Assembly: GCF_900105055.1 (NCBI RefSeq)
Contig: NZ_FNTA01000004.1
Coordinates: 1,550,001-1,614,000 of the forward strand
Direction: 5' to 3'
DNA: 64,000 bases
Origin: Amycolatopsis lurida
GTDB taxonomy: Bacteria; Actinomycetota; Actinomycetes; Mycobacteriales; Pseudonocardiaceae
Under the pieces are notes generated by a model. That model made no database searches and was not told the origin of the DNA. It worked only from the letters and a program-made list of their open reading frames with translations. The translations under genes and the position numbers were made by a program. Position 1 is the first letter of the stretch, and every line of letters begins with the position of its first letter. Of the stretch, positions 8,438 to 16,686 are shown one piece after another.

Positions 8438-9487
8438 ATGCCCGGAATCCTCACGGGCACGGCGCTGCGCGCGTTCGTGCACGCCCTGCCCAAGGTCGAA
8501 CTCCACGTCCACCTCGTCGGTTCGGCGAGCCTGCCCACGGTGCTGGAACTGGCCCGCCGCCGCCCGTCCGCAGGTGTGCCGACGGAACCGGCGGCGCTCG
8601 CCGGGTTCTTCACCTTTCGCGATTTCCCGCATTTCCTCCGCAACTACCTCGCGGTGACGTCGCTGGTGCGCGACGCCCGCGACATCCACACCCTCGTCAC
8701 CGGACTGGCGGCGGATCTGGCCGCGCAGAACGCGCGCTACGCGGAAGTGACCGTGACGCCGTACAACCATGTCCTCGACGGGATGTCGACCGACGATCTC
8801 CTCACCGGTCTCGCGACCGGGCGGGCGGCGGCACGGGCGGACCACGGAGTGGAACTGGCCTGGTGCTTCGACATTCCCGGCGAGAAAGGGGTCGTCGCCG
8901 GCCGGGAGACGGTGGTGTTCGCGCTCCGCGAACGCCCCGAAGGCCTGGTGTCCTTCGGGCTCGGCGGCCCCGAGGTCGGCGTCGGCCGCGCGCAGTTCGC
9001 CCCCTTCTTCACCGCGGCCAGGGAGGCGGGGTTGCACAGCGTCCCGCACGCGGGTGAGACCACCGGCCCCGCCACCGTCTGGTCGGCGGTGCACGATCTC
9101 GGCGCCGAGCGGATCGGGCACGGCATCGGCGCGCACACCGATCCGGCGCTCCTGGAATACCTTGCCGTGCAGCGGATCCCGCTGGAGGTCTGCCCCACGT
9201 CGAACGTGCGGACCGGGCAGTGCGCTTCGATCGCGGCGCATCCCGTGCGACGGCTGCTGGATCACGGCGTGCTGGTGACGCTCAACACCGACGACCCGCC
9301 GATGTTCGGCGCGACCCTCGACGGCGAGTACGTGGCGGTGGCCGAGACCCTGAGCCTGACGGCGGCCGAAATCGCCCTGTTCGCGAAGAATGCCGTGGAC
9401 GCCTCTTTTCTGCCGTCGGCGGACAAGACCGTCCTGAGGACGGAGATCGAAGAAATCTTGTTGCCGGACCCCGAACTCCTCGCATAG
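8438..9487 (+). CDS. add: adenosine deaminase family protein
   Basis: 349 residues from ATG 8438 (GGGAG 7 nt upstream). Zinc and catalytic motifs of the adenosine/adenine deaminase superfamily are visible: KVELHVHLVGS near residue 20, PHAGE (catalytic Glu), ERIGHGIGAHTDP and TLNTDDPPMFG (Asp pair). It hydrolytically deaminates adenosine or a related purine in salvage. The family also contains adenine and aminofutalosine deaminases, so exact substrate is not proven. The start further upstream at 8411 has no ribosome-binding site. Expression is probably controlled by the leader described above. Confidence 0.85.
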   Translation: MPGILTGTALRAFVHALPKVELHVHLVGSASLPTVLELARRRPSAGVPTEPAALAGFFTFRDFPHFLRNYLAVTSLVRDARDIHTLVTGLAADLAAQNARYAEVTVTPYNHVLDGMSTDDLLTGLATGRAAARADHGVELAWCFDIPGEKGVVAGRETVVFALRERPEGLVSFGLGGPEVGVGRAQFAPFFTAAREAGLHSVPHAGETTGPATVWSAVHDLGAERIGHGIGAHTDPALLEYLAVQRIPLEVCPTSNVRTGQCASIAAHPVRRLLDHGVLVTLNTDDPPMFGATLDGEYVAVAETLSLTAAEIALFAKNAVDASFLPSADKTVLRTEIEEILLPDPELLA

Positions 9488-9488
9488 C

Positions 9489-9640
9489 GTGGCGGTACAC
9501 GAGAGAGGAGGTGGTCCAAAGTTGTATTCCAACAGGACTCGTGAGGTGGCTGTCCGCTAGCGGACCCCACGCGTAGGACTTCAGAGCAGCGATACAACGC
9601 AAGTTGGAGCCACCTTCGGCTCGTCGTCTCTGCTTCGCGT
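9489..9640 (+). ncRNA. putative structured RNA element or leader with a super Shine-Dalgarno
   Basis: Non-coding by frame analysis but highly structured. A long-range stem joins GGTGG (9510-9514), CCAA (9516-9519) and GTTGTAT (9521-9527) to ATACAAC (9592-9598), TTGG (9604-9607) and CCACC (9610-9614). Inside lies a hairpin GTGG-CT-GTCCGC-TA-GCGGAC (9546-9565) closed by CCAC (9567-9570). The segment 9502-9517 (AGAGAGGAGGTGGTCC) can pair over all 16 nt, with two G-U pairs, to the 3' end of actinobacterial 16S rRNA. A 23-codon frame runs from GTG 9489 to TAG 9560 and a 12-codon TTG frame starts 9-10 nt after the GGAGG. No Rfam family is recognised by eye. Confidence 0.45.
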
Positions 9641-9654
9641 GATGCCTGATAGCG

Positions 9655-9718
9655 AATACCAGGCAGTCACCGGGCCCCCGAGGTTCCCGAGCACCGGTCC
9701 GGCTCGGGCCCGGCCGCC
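9655..9718 (+). terminator. hairpins downstream of the structured element
   Basis: An imperfect G/C-rich stem pairs the CGGGCCCCCGAG segment starting near 9671 with CTCGGGCCCG near 9703-9712. A smaller GCCTG/CAGGC hairpin lies just upstream. Together they could end the transcript that starts after add. The remaining sequence to 9823 shows only the leaderless promoter of the next gene (TAGCCT at 9812-9817). Confidence 0.35.
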
Positions 9719-9823
9719 GATTCCGGCGTCCGGGAGCCGCCTCGGGGGTACCCCTATTTCCGAGGTGTGCCGTCCACCGCGATTCCGCCCCAAGAACCTC
9801 GCCGACTCCGATAGCCTGACGCC

Positions 9824-10387
9824 ATGCTGAGGCCCGATTTCCCGATCATCACCCAGCGGCTGACCCTCCGCGCCTTCACGCCGGCGGATCTCGACGAACT
9901 CAACTCCTTCCAGTCCCGCGCCGACGTCGCCCGCTACCTCTACTGGGGGCCGCGCAGCCGGGCCGAATCCGCCGCCGCGCTCGCCAAACGGGTGCACAGC
10001 AGCACCTTGTCGAAGGAAGGCCAGTTCCTCGCGGTGGCCGCGGAACTGACCGAGACCGGGCAGCTCATCGGCGACCTGAACCTCGAATACCTCAGCAGTG
10101 AGCGTCGCCAGGGCGAGATCGGGTTCGTCTTCCATCCCGACCACCACGGGAAGGGGCTCGCCGCCGAGGCGGCCGTCGAGGTGCTGCGGCTCGGGTTCGA
10201 GGACCTCGGCCTGCACCGGATCATCGGCCGCTGCGACGGGCGCAACACCTCCTCCGCCGCGCTGATGGAACGCCTCGGCATGAAGAAGGAAGCCCATCTG
10301 CGGCAGAACGAGATCGTGAAGGGCGAGTGGTGTGACGAACTCGTCTTCGCGATGCTCGAAGACGAGTGGAAGGCGAGCCGCACGTGA
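9824..10387 (+). CDS. GNAT N-acetyltransferase (RimJ/RimL type)
   Basis: 187 residues. The family pattern is clear: ITQRLTLRAFTPADLDEL at the N terminus, the acetyl-CoA loop region HPDHHGKGLAAEAAVEVLRLGFEDLGLHRIIGRCDGRNTSSAALMERLGMKKEA, typical of the Acetyltransf_3 group that modifies protein N termini or small amines. The actual acceptor is unknown. The start is leaderless: TAGCCT ends 6 nt before the ATG. It is a single gene followed by a 21-bp repeat block. Confidence 0.85.
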   Translation: MLRPDFPIITQRLTLRAFTPADLDELNSFQSRADVARYLYWGPRSRAESAAALAKRVHSSTLSKEGQFLAVAAELTETGQLIGDLNLEYLSSERRQGEIGFVFHPDHHGKGLAAEAAVEVLRLGFEDLGLHRIIGRCDGRNTSSAALMERLGMKKEAHLRQNEIVKGEWCDELVFAMLEDEWKASRT

Positions 10388-10395
10388 TCGAAGCC

Positions 10396-10484
10396 GGAAC
10401 TCGCGGCCTCCGTCGTGGTACGCCTCCAAGCACGTGAGTTCCGCTTCCCAGCACGCGTGATCCGCCTTCAGGCACCCGTGACAC
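10396..10484. repeat. 21-bp tandem repeats, locus R1
   Basis: Three head-to-tail 21-mers, 10422-10442 (GCCTCCAAGCACGTGAGTTC...), 10443-10463 and 10464-10484, preceded by an inverted partial copy beginning GGAACTC at 10396, so the block can fold back. The core CAC(G/C)(C/T)G(T/A)GA is shared with blocks at 13504, 23151 and 52834. The block lies between the acetyltransferase stop and pyrD. Confidence 0.7.
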
Positions 10485-10568
10485 GTCCGTCTCGGCCCGG
10501 AGGACGTCGCCACGGGCTTAAGGCAAGCGGGATCATTCGGCACGTCGGCCACCAGGCATGATGGGGCC

Positions 10569-11618
10569 GTGCTCTTCGACAAGATCGTCCGCCCCGCTCT
10601 CTACCGGGTCTCCGGCAGCGACCCCGAAACCGTGCACGAACGCACCATCGGCACGCTCGCCAGGCTGAGCCGCGTCTCTCCCGCCCTCGCCGCGCTCGGC
10701 CGCGTCTACCGGACGGACGATCCGGTCACCTTCCTCGGGCTCCGCTTCCCGAACCGGGTCGGCCTCGCCGCCGGGATGGACAAGAACGGCCGCGCCCTGC
10801 ACGCCTGGCCCGCGCTCGGCTTCGGTTTCGTCGAGGTCGGCACGGTCACCCGGCATCCGCAGCCGGGCAACGACAAACCGCGGCTGTTCACCCTCGCCGA
10901 GACCGACGCGGTGATCAACCGGATGGGCTTCAACAACGAAGGCGCGGAGGCGCTCGCCGCCCGCCTCGCCGCGACCGGGAAACCTCCCGTGCCGCTCGGC
11001 GTCAGCATCGGCAAATCCAAGGTGACCCCGCTCGACGAGGCCGTCGAGGACTACCGGTTCTCACTGCGGGCCCTGTACCCGTACGCCGACTACTTCGCGA
11101 TCAACGTCAGTTCCCCGAACACGCCGGGGCTGCGGGCCCTGCAGGACAAGTCCGCGCTGGCCGAGCTGCTCGCCGAGCTGCGGAAGACCTCGGCCGAACT
11201 CGCCGGCGACGCGAAGCCGACTCCGGTGCTGGTGAAGGTCGCCCCCGACCTCACCGACGAAGCACTCGCGGAACTGCTGGAGGTCTGCCTCGAACACGGT
11301 GTCGCCGGGCTGATCGCGACCAACACGACGCTGTCGCGCGAAGGGATCGCCCCGCCGGAGGCCGCCGTCGGCGAGCAGGCGGGCGGCTTGTCCGGCCGCC
11401 CGCTCACCGCGCGCTCGGTCGAGGTGGTGCGGTTCGTGCACGACGAGACCGGCGGCAAGCTGCCGATCATCGGCGTCGGCGGGATCTTCGACGCCGGTGC
11501 CGCCGCCCGGATGCTCGACGCCGGCGCCGGCCTGATCCAGCTCTACACCGGTTTCGCCCTGCACGGTCCCGGCCTGGTCAAGCGGGTCGCCCGAGGTCTC
11601 GCGGCCCGGCCGTACTGA
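10569..11618 (+). CDS. pyrD: dihydroorotate dehydrogenase (quinone), class 2
   Basis: 349 residues from GTG 10569. It starts with the amphipathic N-terminal helix ([15 protein letters not shown]) that anchors class 2 enzymes to the membrane and admits quinone. Then come [45 protein letters not shown] (with the class 2 catalytic Ser), TNTTLSREG and the FMN phosphate site [10 protein letters not shown]. It oxidises dihydroorotate to orotate in pyrimidine synthesis. Its 3' end overlaps the convergent allophanate hydrolase gene by 41 bp. Confidence 0.95.
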   Translation: MLFDKIVRPALYRVSGSDPETVHERTIGTLARLSRVSPALAALGRVYRTDDPVTFLGLRFPNRVGLAAGMDKNGRALHAWPALGFGFVEVGTVTRHPQPGNDKPRLFTLAETDAVINRMGFNNEGAEALAARLAATGKPPVPLGVSIGKSKVTPLDEAVEDYRFSLRALYPYADYFAINVSSPNTPGLRALQDKSALAELLAELRKTSAELAGDAKPTPVLVKVAPDLTDEALAELLEVCLEHGVAGLIATNTTLSREGIAPPEAAVGEQAGGLSGRPLTARSVEVVRFVHDETGGKLPIIGVGGIFDAGAAARMLDAGAGLIQLYTGFALHGPGLVKRVARGLAARPY

Positions 11619-13212
11619 CGAACCTCAGGTAGGCACGCCAGCACTGGTATCTCGTCAGCTCCGTCGCCGTCGCCGCGGCGGCCTGGTCGCACAGGACCGC
11701 CAGCGGCGTTTCCCCGTTCTCCAGCCGGATCCGGCCCAGGACGAACGGGGCGGGCAGGGTGGCCGCGAAGGCACCGAGCGCGGCGGGCGAGAGCCTCCAG
11801 CGTTCACCCGAAAGCATCGTGTGCTCGCCCGTGGCGCTCACCGGCACCACCCCCGGCTGGGGCGGATCGGTGGGCAGCAACAGCATCCGGTAGCCCTCGC
11901 CGGTCCGGACCAGGCCGGTGAACCGGGCCCCGGCGGCGACCAGGCTTCCGTTCAACGGCTGCCCGCGCAGCTGCGCGCCGAACACGACGAGATCCGCACC
12001 CGGTGCGGGATAAGGGAAATCAGCCTGTTCGTCGGTGAGCACGGCGGCGAGGTCGATGGCGACCTGGTCGTCGAACGGCCGCACCACCACGGAAACCCCG
12101 TACGGCCCCAGATCCGATGGCGACGACGGCACCGTGACCGCGGCGAGGTCGAGCAGGTTGACGAACGCCGTGAACCGCTCCAGCCGTTTCGCGACACCGT
12201 CCGGATCGGACAACGCCTCGGCGACCGAGGGATGATCCGCGACCGTCGGGAGCACGAGGGCGTCGTACTCCGACAGCATCCGGAGCGCGAGCATCCCGGC
12301 CTCGGCGACGCGCTGCCTGTCGGCGGTGAAGCCGTCGTCGTGGATCAACCCGCCCACCGTCAGCAGTGCCGACACCTCCACCGTCTCCACCCGGGCACCG
12401 GACGCCCGCAGCGCCGAAACCGCGCCGAGGAAGGCGGACCGGGATTGCAGTGAAAGACCGGTCAGCGTGTCGGAGCCCGGGATCGCCACCCTCGGCCGGT
12501 CACCCGCGGCCAGCCGGACGTCCGGGGGCCAGTCGCGGGCGAGCGGGTCGATCCCGTCCGGACCGGTCATCAGTCCCAGTGCGCGCTGCCCCAGGGTGAG
12601 GCTGCGGGCGAACAGGGCGATCCCGGCGCACGGCGCGGCGCCGGTCTTCGGGACGAGGCCCAGCGTCGGCTTCACTCCGACGATCCCGTTGAGGGAAGCG
12701 GGAATCCGGCCCGCTCCGGCCGTGTCCGTGCCGACCGCCAGGTCCACGAGGCCGAGCGCGACGGCGACGGCCGCGCCGCTGCTCGCGCTCCCGGAGACCC
12801 GCTCGGTGTTCAGCGCGGCGCTCACGGCGCCGTACGGGCTATGGGTGTGTTCGAGGTCGCCGCCGAACCGGTCGCAGTTGGTCTTGCCGATCACGACCGC
12901 GCCGGCCGCGGTCAGCCGGGACACGGCGGTGGCGCCGGCACAGCAGACGTCCTCCCCCGCCGTCGGAAGGCCGGCGACGTCGATGACGTCGGCGACCGCC
13001 ACCAGCGTCCCCGCGAGCGGCAGGTCCGCGCCCGCGCGAAGACGTTCGTCCACCGCCTTCGCGTCCACGAGGGCGTCTTCCACCGGGCGGAGGGTGATCC
13101 AGACGTCGGGCCGGTCGACCTCGGCGATCCGGTCGTAGGCGGCTATGACGCGCTGATAGGAACTGGGAGGAGGAGCGGGGACAGGTTCTGGTTCCGGGGG
13201 GAGCGTCGTCAC
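11578..13212 (-). CDS. atzF: allophanate hydrolase (amidase-signature plus C-terminal domain)
   Basis: 544 residues from GTG 13212, chosen for AGGAAAGGA placed 8-9 nt upstream; a frame extension to 13263 lacks support. The amidase-signature core shows the catalytic Lys in [23 protein letters not shown] and the Gly/Ser-rich [34 protein letters not shown] with the Ser-cisSer-Lys elements. The last 130 residues match the allophanate hydrolase C-terminal domain ([14 protein letters not shown]...). It splits allophanate to ammonia and CO2. The usual partner urea carboxylase is not in the window, so the gene is locally orphan. The end overlaps pyrD. Confidence 0.82.
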   Translation of the reverse strand: MTTLPPEPEPVPAPPPSSYQRVIAAYDRIAEVDRPDVWITLRPVEDALVDAKAVDERLRAGADLPLAGTLVAVADVIDVAGLPTAGEDVCCAGATAVSRLTAAGAVVIGKTNCDRFGGDLEHTHSPYGAVSAALNTERVSGSASSGAAVAVALGLVDLAVGTDTAGAGRIPASLNGIVGVKPTLGLVPKTGAAPCAGIALFARSLTLGQRALGLMTGPDGIDPLARDWPPDVRLAAGDRPRVAIPGSDTLTGLSLQSRSAFLGAVSALRASGARVETVEVSALLTVGGLIHDDGFTADRQRVAEAGMLALRMLSEYDALVLPTVADHPSVAEALSDPDGVAKRLERFTAFVNLLDLAAVTVPSSPSDLGPYGVSVVVRPFDDQVAIDLAAVLTDEQADFPYPAPGADLVVFGAQLRGQPLNGSLVAAGARFTGLVRTGEGYRMLLLPTDPPQPGVVPVSATGEHTMLSGERWRLSPAALGAFAATLPAPFVLGRIRLENGETPLAVLCDQAAAATATELTRYQCWRAYLRFVSTAGPRDLGRPA

Positions 13213-13503
13213 TGGGCGTCCTTTCCTCGGTGGGGACGAGAAAGACCACTGCGCGAGATCCACTGTGTCCGGTCCGCCACCCTGGGACGCCCGCTCACGC
13301 GGGCTGGGTTCAGGCCCGAGCTGGGAAGAGCACTGCGTGCATAGGAGAAACGTTAAGCATCGCGGGTCGCCGTCACCAGCGGATTCGGGTCACGCGAGCG
13401 TTTCGGTATCACACAGTGAGGATGTCGTTACGCAATGGAGTATTAGCGACGACGAATGAGACGATGGTCCAGGAAAGCGCCTGCTCAGAGCCTACCCGTT
13501 TCC
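13213..13503. other. AT-richer intergenic region upstream of atzF
   Basis: About 290 bp without a credible gene. The part 13340-13480 is clearly richer in A and T than its surroundings and contains TTA/ATT runs rare in this genome, as in promoter regions. It should carry the promoter of atzF. I see no convincing operator, RNA fold or small ORF. Confidence 0.4.
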
Positions 13504-13545
13504 GTAACTCGCGTGATCCGAGGCGTATCTCGCGTCAGGACAGCT
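13504..13545. repeat. 21-bp tandem repeats, locus R2
   Basis: Two 21-mers, GTAACTCGCGTGATCCGAGG... (13504-13524) and GTATCTCGCGTCAGGACAGC... (13525-13545). The first matches the unit at 52834-52854 at most positions. The second unit runs into the last codons of pspM (stop at 13535), so the repeat forms part of the coding 3' end. Confidence 0.55.
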
Positions 13546-14521
13546 CGCGCAGCGCCATGGCCAGTCCGGCGAGCTTGTCGGTCGCGTCGGACAGTTGCTC
13601 CTTGGAGGACGTCATGCCGTCCGAACTCGCGGCGACGGTGTGCCCGGCGGCCGCGACGAGACCGCCGTAGCCGTCGAGACCGTCGTCGAGCTGCTCGCGC
13701 AGCTGTTTGACGGCGGCGTCGAGGGCGCCGCGTTCCCGCTCGGGCGCGGCGTCGCGTCCACGTTCGATGGCCTGGATCCGGCCCGCCAGCCCACGCAGGG
13801 CCTGCGCCGCCTCGGCGGCGGTGGTGCGCGCGTCCGCGACGGCGATCTCCGAGACCGGCATGGTGCCGAGTGACGTCGGCTGCGAAAGCTGGCGAAGCAG
13901 CTCCGCCAGCGAAGCCTCGCTCTCGGCGAGACGCTCCATCGGCTCCCGCGCGACGGACCGTGCCGGAGGCAGCGGCGGCGGAGCGGCGGGCGCGGCGGGC
14001 AGCACGGTGCGGTTCAGCGTCCGCAGCCGCAGCCCCGACTTGACCCCGAAGGTGCCGAAGATGATGGCGAACGCGCCGCCCGCGATGGCCTGGAGGACGT
14101 CGGCCTGGCCGTCCTTCAACAGGCCGGTGCCCGCGACGACGGCGAACAGTCCGCAAAGGAAGGTGAGGAGGATCCAGAACGTCAGCGCGCGAGACGTCCG
14201 GCGCTTGCGTCGCTCCAGTTTGGCGGCGGGTTCGTTCCAGCGCGCCCATTTGGCCTTCGCGTCGGCGACGACCGGGATCTGGCCCGCGGCCATCGACGTC
14301 AGCTGCTGAGAGATCTTCGGCATGGCCGGCATCGGCGGCATCTGCGGGCGCGGCTTGGGCGGCGCCGGCCGAGCGGGCCGCGAAGATCCCTGCTGCTCGG
14401 AGGGCGGGATGTAGCGCTGCAGCTTCTCCTGCGCGCGCTGGGCGTAGTCGGGCAGCTTTTCGATGTGCTTCTCAAGCTTGGCGGTGAACTCCCCGAAGTC
14501 CTTGCGCCTGCCCTGGCCCAT
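13535..14521 (-). CDS. pspM: PspM-like membrane protein of the phage-shock system
   Basis: 328 residues from ATG 14521 (MGQGRRKDFGEFTAKLEKHIEKL). An N-terminal amphipathic and Pro-rich part is followed by two membrane helices (ALTFWILLTFLCGLFAVVAGTGLL and an adjacent Ala/Gly-rich segment, about residues 130-185), then a long coiled-coil/helical cytoplasmic tail. Position directly downstream of pspA and topology match the mycobacterial Rv2743c/PspM, which binds and controls PspA. The mycobacterial fourth gene (pspN) is not present. Its 3' end coincides with a 21-bp repeat unit. Identification rests mainly on synteny. Confidence 0.7.
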   Translation of the reverse strand: MGQGRRKDFGEFTAKLEKHIEKLPDYAQRAQEKLQRYIPPSEQQGSSRPARPAPPKPRPQMPPMPAMPKISQQLTSMAAGQIPVVADAKAKWARWNEPAAKLERRKRRTSRALTFWILLTFLCGLFAVVAGTGLLKDGQADVLQAIAGGAFAIIFGTFGVKSGLRLRTLNRTVLPAAPAAPPPLPPARSVAREPMERLAESEASLAELLRQLSQPTSLGTMPVSEIAVADARTTAAEAAQALRGLAGRIQAIERGRDAAPERERGALDAAVKQLREQLDDGLDGYGGLVAAAGHTVAASSDGMTSSKEQLSDATDKLAGLAMALRELS

Positions 14522-14548
14522 TGCCCTCTCCCCTGTCTTCGGGTGAGA

Positions 14549-14580
14549 CCGGTCCCGCACCCGCGTGGGTGCGGGACCGG
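14549..14580 (-). terminator. hairpin between pspA and pspM
   Basis: A 14-bp perfect stem CCGGTCCCGCACCC / GGGTGCGGGACCGG with a GCGT loop lies in the 73-bp gap after the pspA stop. It could partially terminate the transcript, so that PspA is made in excess over PspM, or stabilise the pspA 3' end. Confidence 0.6.
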
Positions 14581-14594
14581 CTCTAGGTGGTGTG

Positions 14595-15440
14595 TCAGGC
14601 GGGGTTCTTGCCCTGTTCGGCCTGAACCCGTGCCTGGATCTCACGCTGGATGTCCGCGGAGCTCGCCGCCTTCGCCGGTGCGGCGGCGGTCTTGCCGTCG
14701 GTCACCTGAGCGACGGAGTCGCCCTTCATGGACGCGCGGATCTGCTCCAGCCGCGAGTGCCCCGCGAGCTGCGTCGTGGAGGCCTGGACCTCCATCATCC
14801 GGCCCTGGACGGAGTTCTGTGCGAGTTCGGCCGAGCCCAGCGCGGTGGTGTAGCGCTTCTCGATCTTGTCGCGAACGTCTTCCAGTGACGGGGTGTTGCC
14901 CGGCGCGGCCAGCTGGCTCATCTGGTTCAGCGAAGCGGAGACCTGCTCCTGCATCTTCGCCTGCTCCAGCTGCGAGAGCAGCTTGGTGCGCTCGGCCAGC
15001 TTCTGCTGCAGCATGGTCGCGTTGCGCTCGACGGCCTTCTTCGCCTGCTCCGCAGCCTGAAGCGACTGGTCGTGCAGGGTCTTGAGGTCCTCGATGCTCT
15101 GCTCGGCGGTGACGAGCTGCGCGGCGAAGCTCTCCGCCGCGTTCTCGAACTCGGTCGCCTTCTGCTCGTCGCCCTTGGCACGCGCCTCGTCGGCGAGCAC
15201 CAGCGCCTGGCGGGTCGAAGCCTGCAGCTTCTCCACGTCGCCGAGCTGGCGGTTCAGCTTCATCTCCAGCTGACGCTGGTTACCGATCACCGAGGCGGCC
15301 TGCTGGGTCAGCGCCTGGTGGTTGCGCTGCGCCTCCTCGATGGCCTGCTGGATCTGTACCTTCGGGTCGGCGTGCTCGTCGATCTTCGACGAGAACGCCG
15401 CCATCATGTACTTCCAGAACTTCACGAACGGGTTGGCCAT
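14595..15440 (-). CDS. pspA: phage shock protein A (PspA/IM30 family)
   Basis: 281 residues from ATG 15440 (GGCGGAGGAG upstream). It begins [44 protein letters not shown], the amphipathic membrane-binding helix plus the start of the long coiled coil; the rest is almost entirely helical, rich in Ala, Gln and Glu, as in mycobacterial PspA (35-kDa antigen). It coats and stabilises the inner membrane during envelope stress. A stress sigma type promoter (GGAAC-N18-CGTT) lies about 70 bp upstream. It is encoded with pspM, while clgR has been separated from it by an ECF41 cassette. Confidence 0.9.
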   Translation of the reverse strand: MANPFVKFWKYMMAAFSSKIDEHADPKVQIQQAIEEAQRNHQALTQQAASVIGNQRQLEMKLNRQLGDVEKLQASTRQALVLADEARAKGDEQKATEFENAAESFAAQLVTAEQSIEDLKTLHDQSLQAAEQAKKAVERNATMLQQKLAERTKLLSQLEQAKMQEQVSASLNQMSQLAAPGNTPSLEDVRDKIEKRYTTALGSAELAQNSVQGRMMEVQASTTQLAGHSRLEQIRASMKGDSVAQVTDGKTAAAPAKAASSADIQREIQARVQAEQGKNPA

Positions 15441-15510
15441 CTCCTCCGCCTGCCTTCTCGCATCCCACGGGCTGTTACCTCGAGGTGGGGCGTCCCCTCT
15501 GTGATGTTGC

Positions 15511-15537
15511 AACGTCCCGACCCCGGCGTTGAGTTCC
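15511..15537 (-). promoter_or_regulatory. stress sigma promoter GGAAC-N18-CGTT before pspA
   Basis: Read on the minus strand, GGAAC (15537-15533) is followed after exactly 18 nt by CGTT (15514-15511). This fits the SigE/SigR group consensus. The predicted start leaves a leader of about 60-65 nt before the pspA ATG. Confidence 0.55.
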
Positions 15538-15634
15538 ATCGTGTCAGGTCGGCGTCCCGCGTTCCAGGCGACCCCGACGGAATTCAGGGATCCCCCTGAC
15601 TGTGATGTCCACGACGTTTCGGGTTGACCCTCCG

Positions 15635-16516
15635 TCAGCGGCGCAGTGCGGTCTCCTCGTCCATGCGTGACAGCTTCTCGGGATTGCGCACGGCGTAGAG
15701 CCCGGTGATGAGCCCGTTCTCCACTCGCAGCGCGACGACGGTGTCGACCTCGTCGCCGAGCCGGAGGATCAGCGCGGGATGGCCGTTGACCTGAGCGGTC
15801 CGCATCGTCGCCCTGTCGTCGCGGACCGGACGGCTCGCCGCCAGCAGCGGCGCGACCAGCGCGGCACCGACCACGGGCTCCAGCACGGCTTGCACGACTC
15901 CGCCGCCGTCGCCGAGGAAGACGACGTCCGGAGCGAGGACGTCGAGCAGTCCTTGCAGGTCACCCGTCCGGACCGCGCGATGGAACGCGTCGAGCACGTC
16001 CTTGGTCTCGCCGGGCGACGCGGCACCACGCGGCCTCCGCGCGGCGACGTGCGCCCGCGCCCGGTGGGCGATCTGATGGACCGCGGCCGGGGTCTTGCCG
16101 ACGGCTTCGGCGATCTCGCCGTAGGCGACGTCGAACACCTCCCGCAGCACGAACACCGCGCGTTCGGTCGGCGTGAGGGTCTCGAGCACCAGCAGCATGG
16201 CCATCGAGACGCTGTCGGCCAGTTCGACGTCGTCGGCCACGTCAGGGCTGGTCAACAGGGGTTCGGGCAGCCACGGGCCGACGTAGGACTCCTTGCGGCG
16301 GCCGAGCGTGCGCAGCCTCCCGAGCGCCTGCCGGGTGGCGATGCGGACCAGGTACGCCCGCGGGTTCTCCACGGTGCCGAGGTCGACCCCGGACCAGCGC
16401 AGCCACGTCTCCTGCAGGACGTCTTCGGCGTCGGCGGCCGAGCCGAGCATCTCGTAGGCGACCGTGAACAGCAGATTCCGGTGGGCGACGAACGCCTCAG
16501 TGGCGGTGTCGGACAT
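15635..16516 (-). CDS. ECF sigma factor of the ECF41 (SigJ-like) group
   Basis: 293 residues from ATG 16516. Region 2 ([33 protein letters not shown]) and region 4 ([44 protein letters not shown]) are clear. About 110 further residues form a SnoaL-like C-terminal domain ending in the diagnostic [17 protein letters not shown], where ECF41 factors carry a NPxKL-type motif. In this group the C-terminal extension replaces an anti-sigma factor. The divergent gene encodes the usual ECF41 partner, a carboxymuconolactone decarboxylase-like protein, and both have matching promoters. Confidence 0.92.
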   Translation of the reverse strand: MSDTATEAFVAHRNLLFTVAYEMLGSAADAEDVLQETWLRWSGVDLGTVENPRAYLVRIATRQALGRLRTLGRRKESYVGPWLPEPLLTSPDVADDVELADSVSMAMLLVLETLTPTERAVFVLREVFDVAYGEIAEAVGKTPAAVHQIAHRARAHVAARRPRGAASPGETKDVLDAFHRAVRTGDLQGLLDVLAPDVVFLGDGGGVVQAVLEPVVGAALVAPLLAASRPVRDDRATMRTAQVNGHPALILRLGDEVDTVVALRVENGLITGLYAVRNPEKLSRMDEETALRR

Positions 16517-16552
16517 GGACGGCTCCTGTTCTCGGCGACGGTGTCCCCACCA

Positions 16553-16579
16553 GACGCCGCGACCCTTCGATTTCTGACA
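16553..16579 (-). promoter_or_regulatory. ECF41-type promoter of the sigma factor gene
   Basis: On the minus strand TGTCAGA (16579-16573), 16-nt spacer, CGTC (16556-16553). The ECF41 target consensus is TGTCACA-N16-CGTC, so the sigma gene is probably autoregulated. The leader would be about 30 nt. Confidence 0.65.
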
Positions 16580-16613
16580 CGTCGAGGCCGTGGCGCACGT
16601 CACGTTCCGGTGC

Positions 16614-16640
16614 TGTCAGCGAGCCAGGGTCACCGGCATC
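16614..16640 (+). promoter_or_regulatory. ECF41-type promoter of the AhpD-like gene
   Basis: TGTCAGC (16614-16620), 16-nt spacer, CATC (16637-16640): same spacing as the divergent promoter with one change in the -10 tetranucleotide. It would drive the AhpD-like gene 46 bp downstream. Confidence 0.55.
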
Positions 16641-16686
16641 TGGTGGTCGTCCGGTTCAGCACACGACCACGAAAGAGGACGAGATC

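Noticed and set aside
9502-9517. A remnant of a 16S rRNA gene or its antisense
   Set aside because: Only 16 nt match; flanking sequence shows no rRNA similarity, and the match is to the complement of the 16S end, which is what a ribosome-binding site would be.
9489-9560. Calling the 23-codon frame a definite small protein gene
   Set aside because: The frame overlaps a stronger RNA structure and the extended anti-16S segment; start codon position relative to the SD is poor. It is kept only as a possibility within the RNA element.
10396-10484. CRISPR-like array (also 23151-23234 and 52834-52933)
   Set aside because: The 21-bp units are contiguous with no unique spacers, units are diverged, and there are no cas genes.
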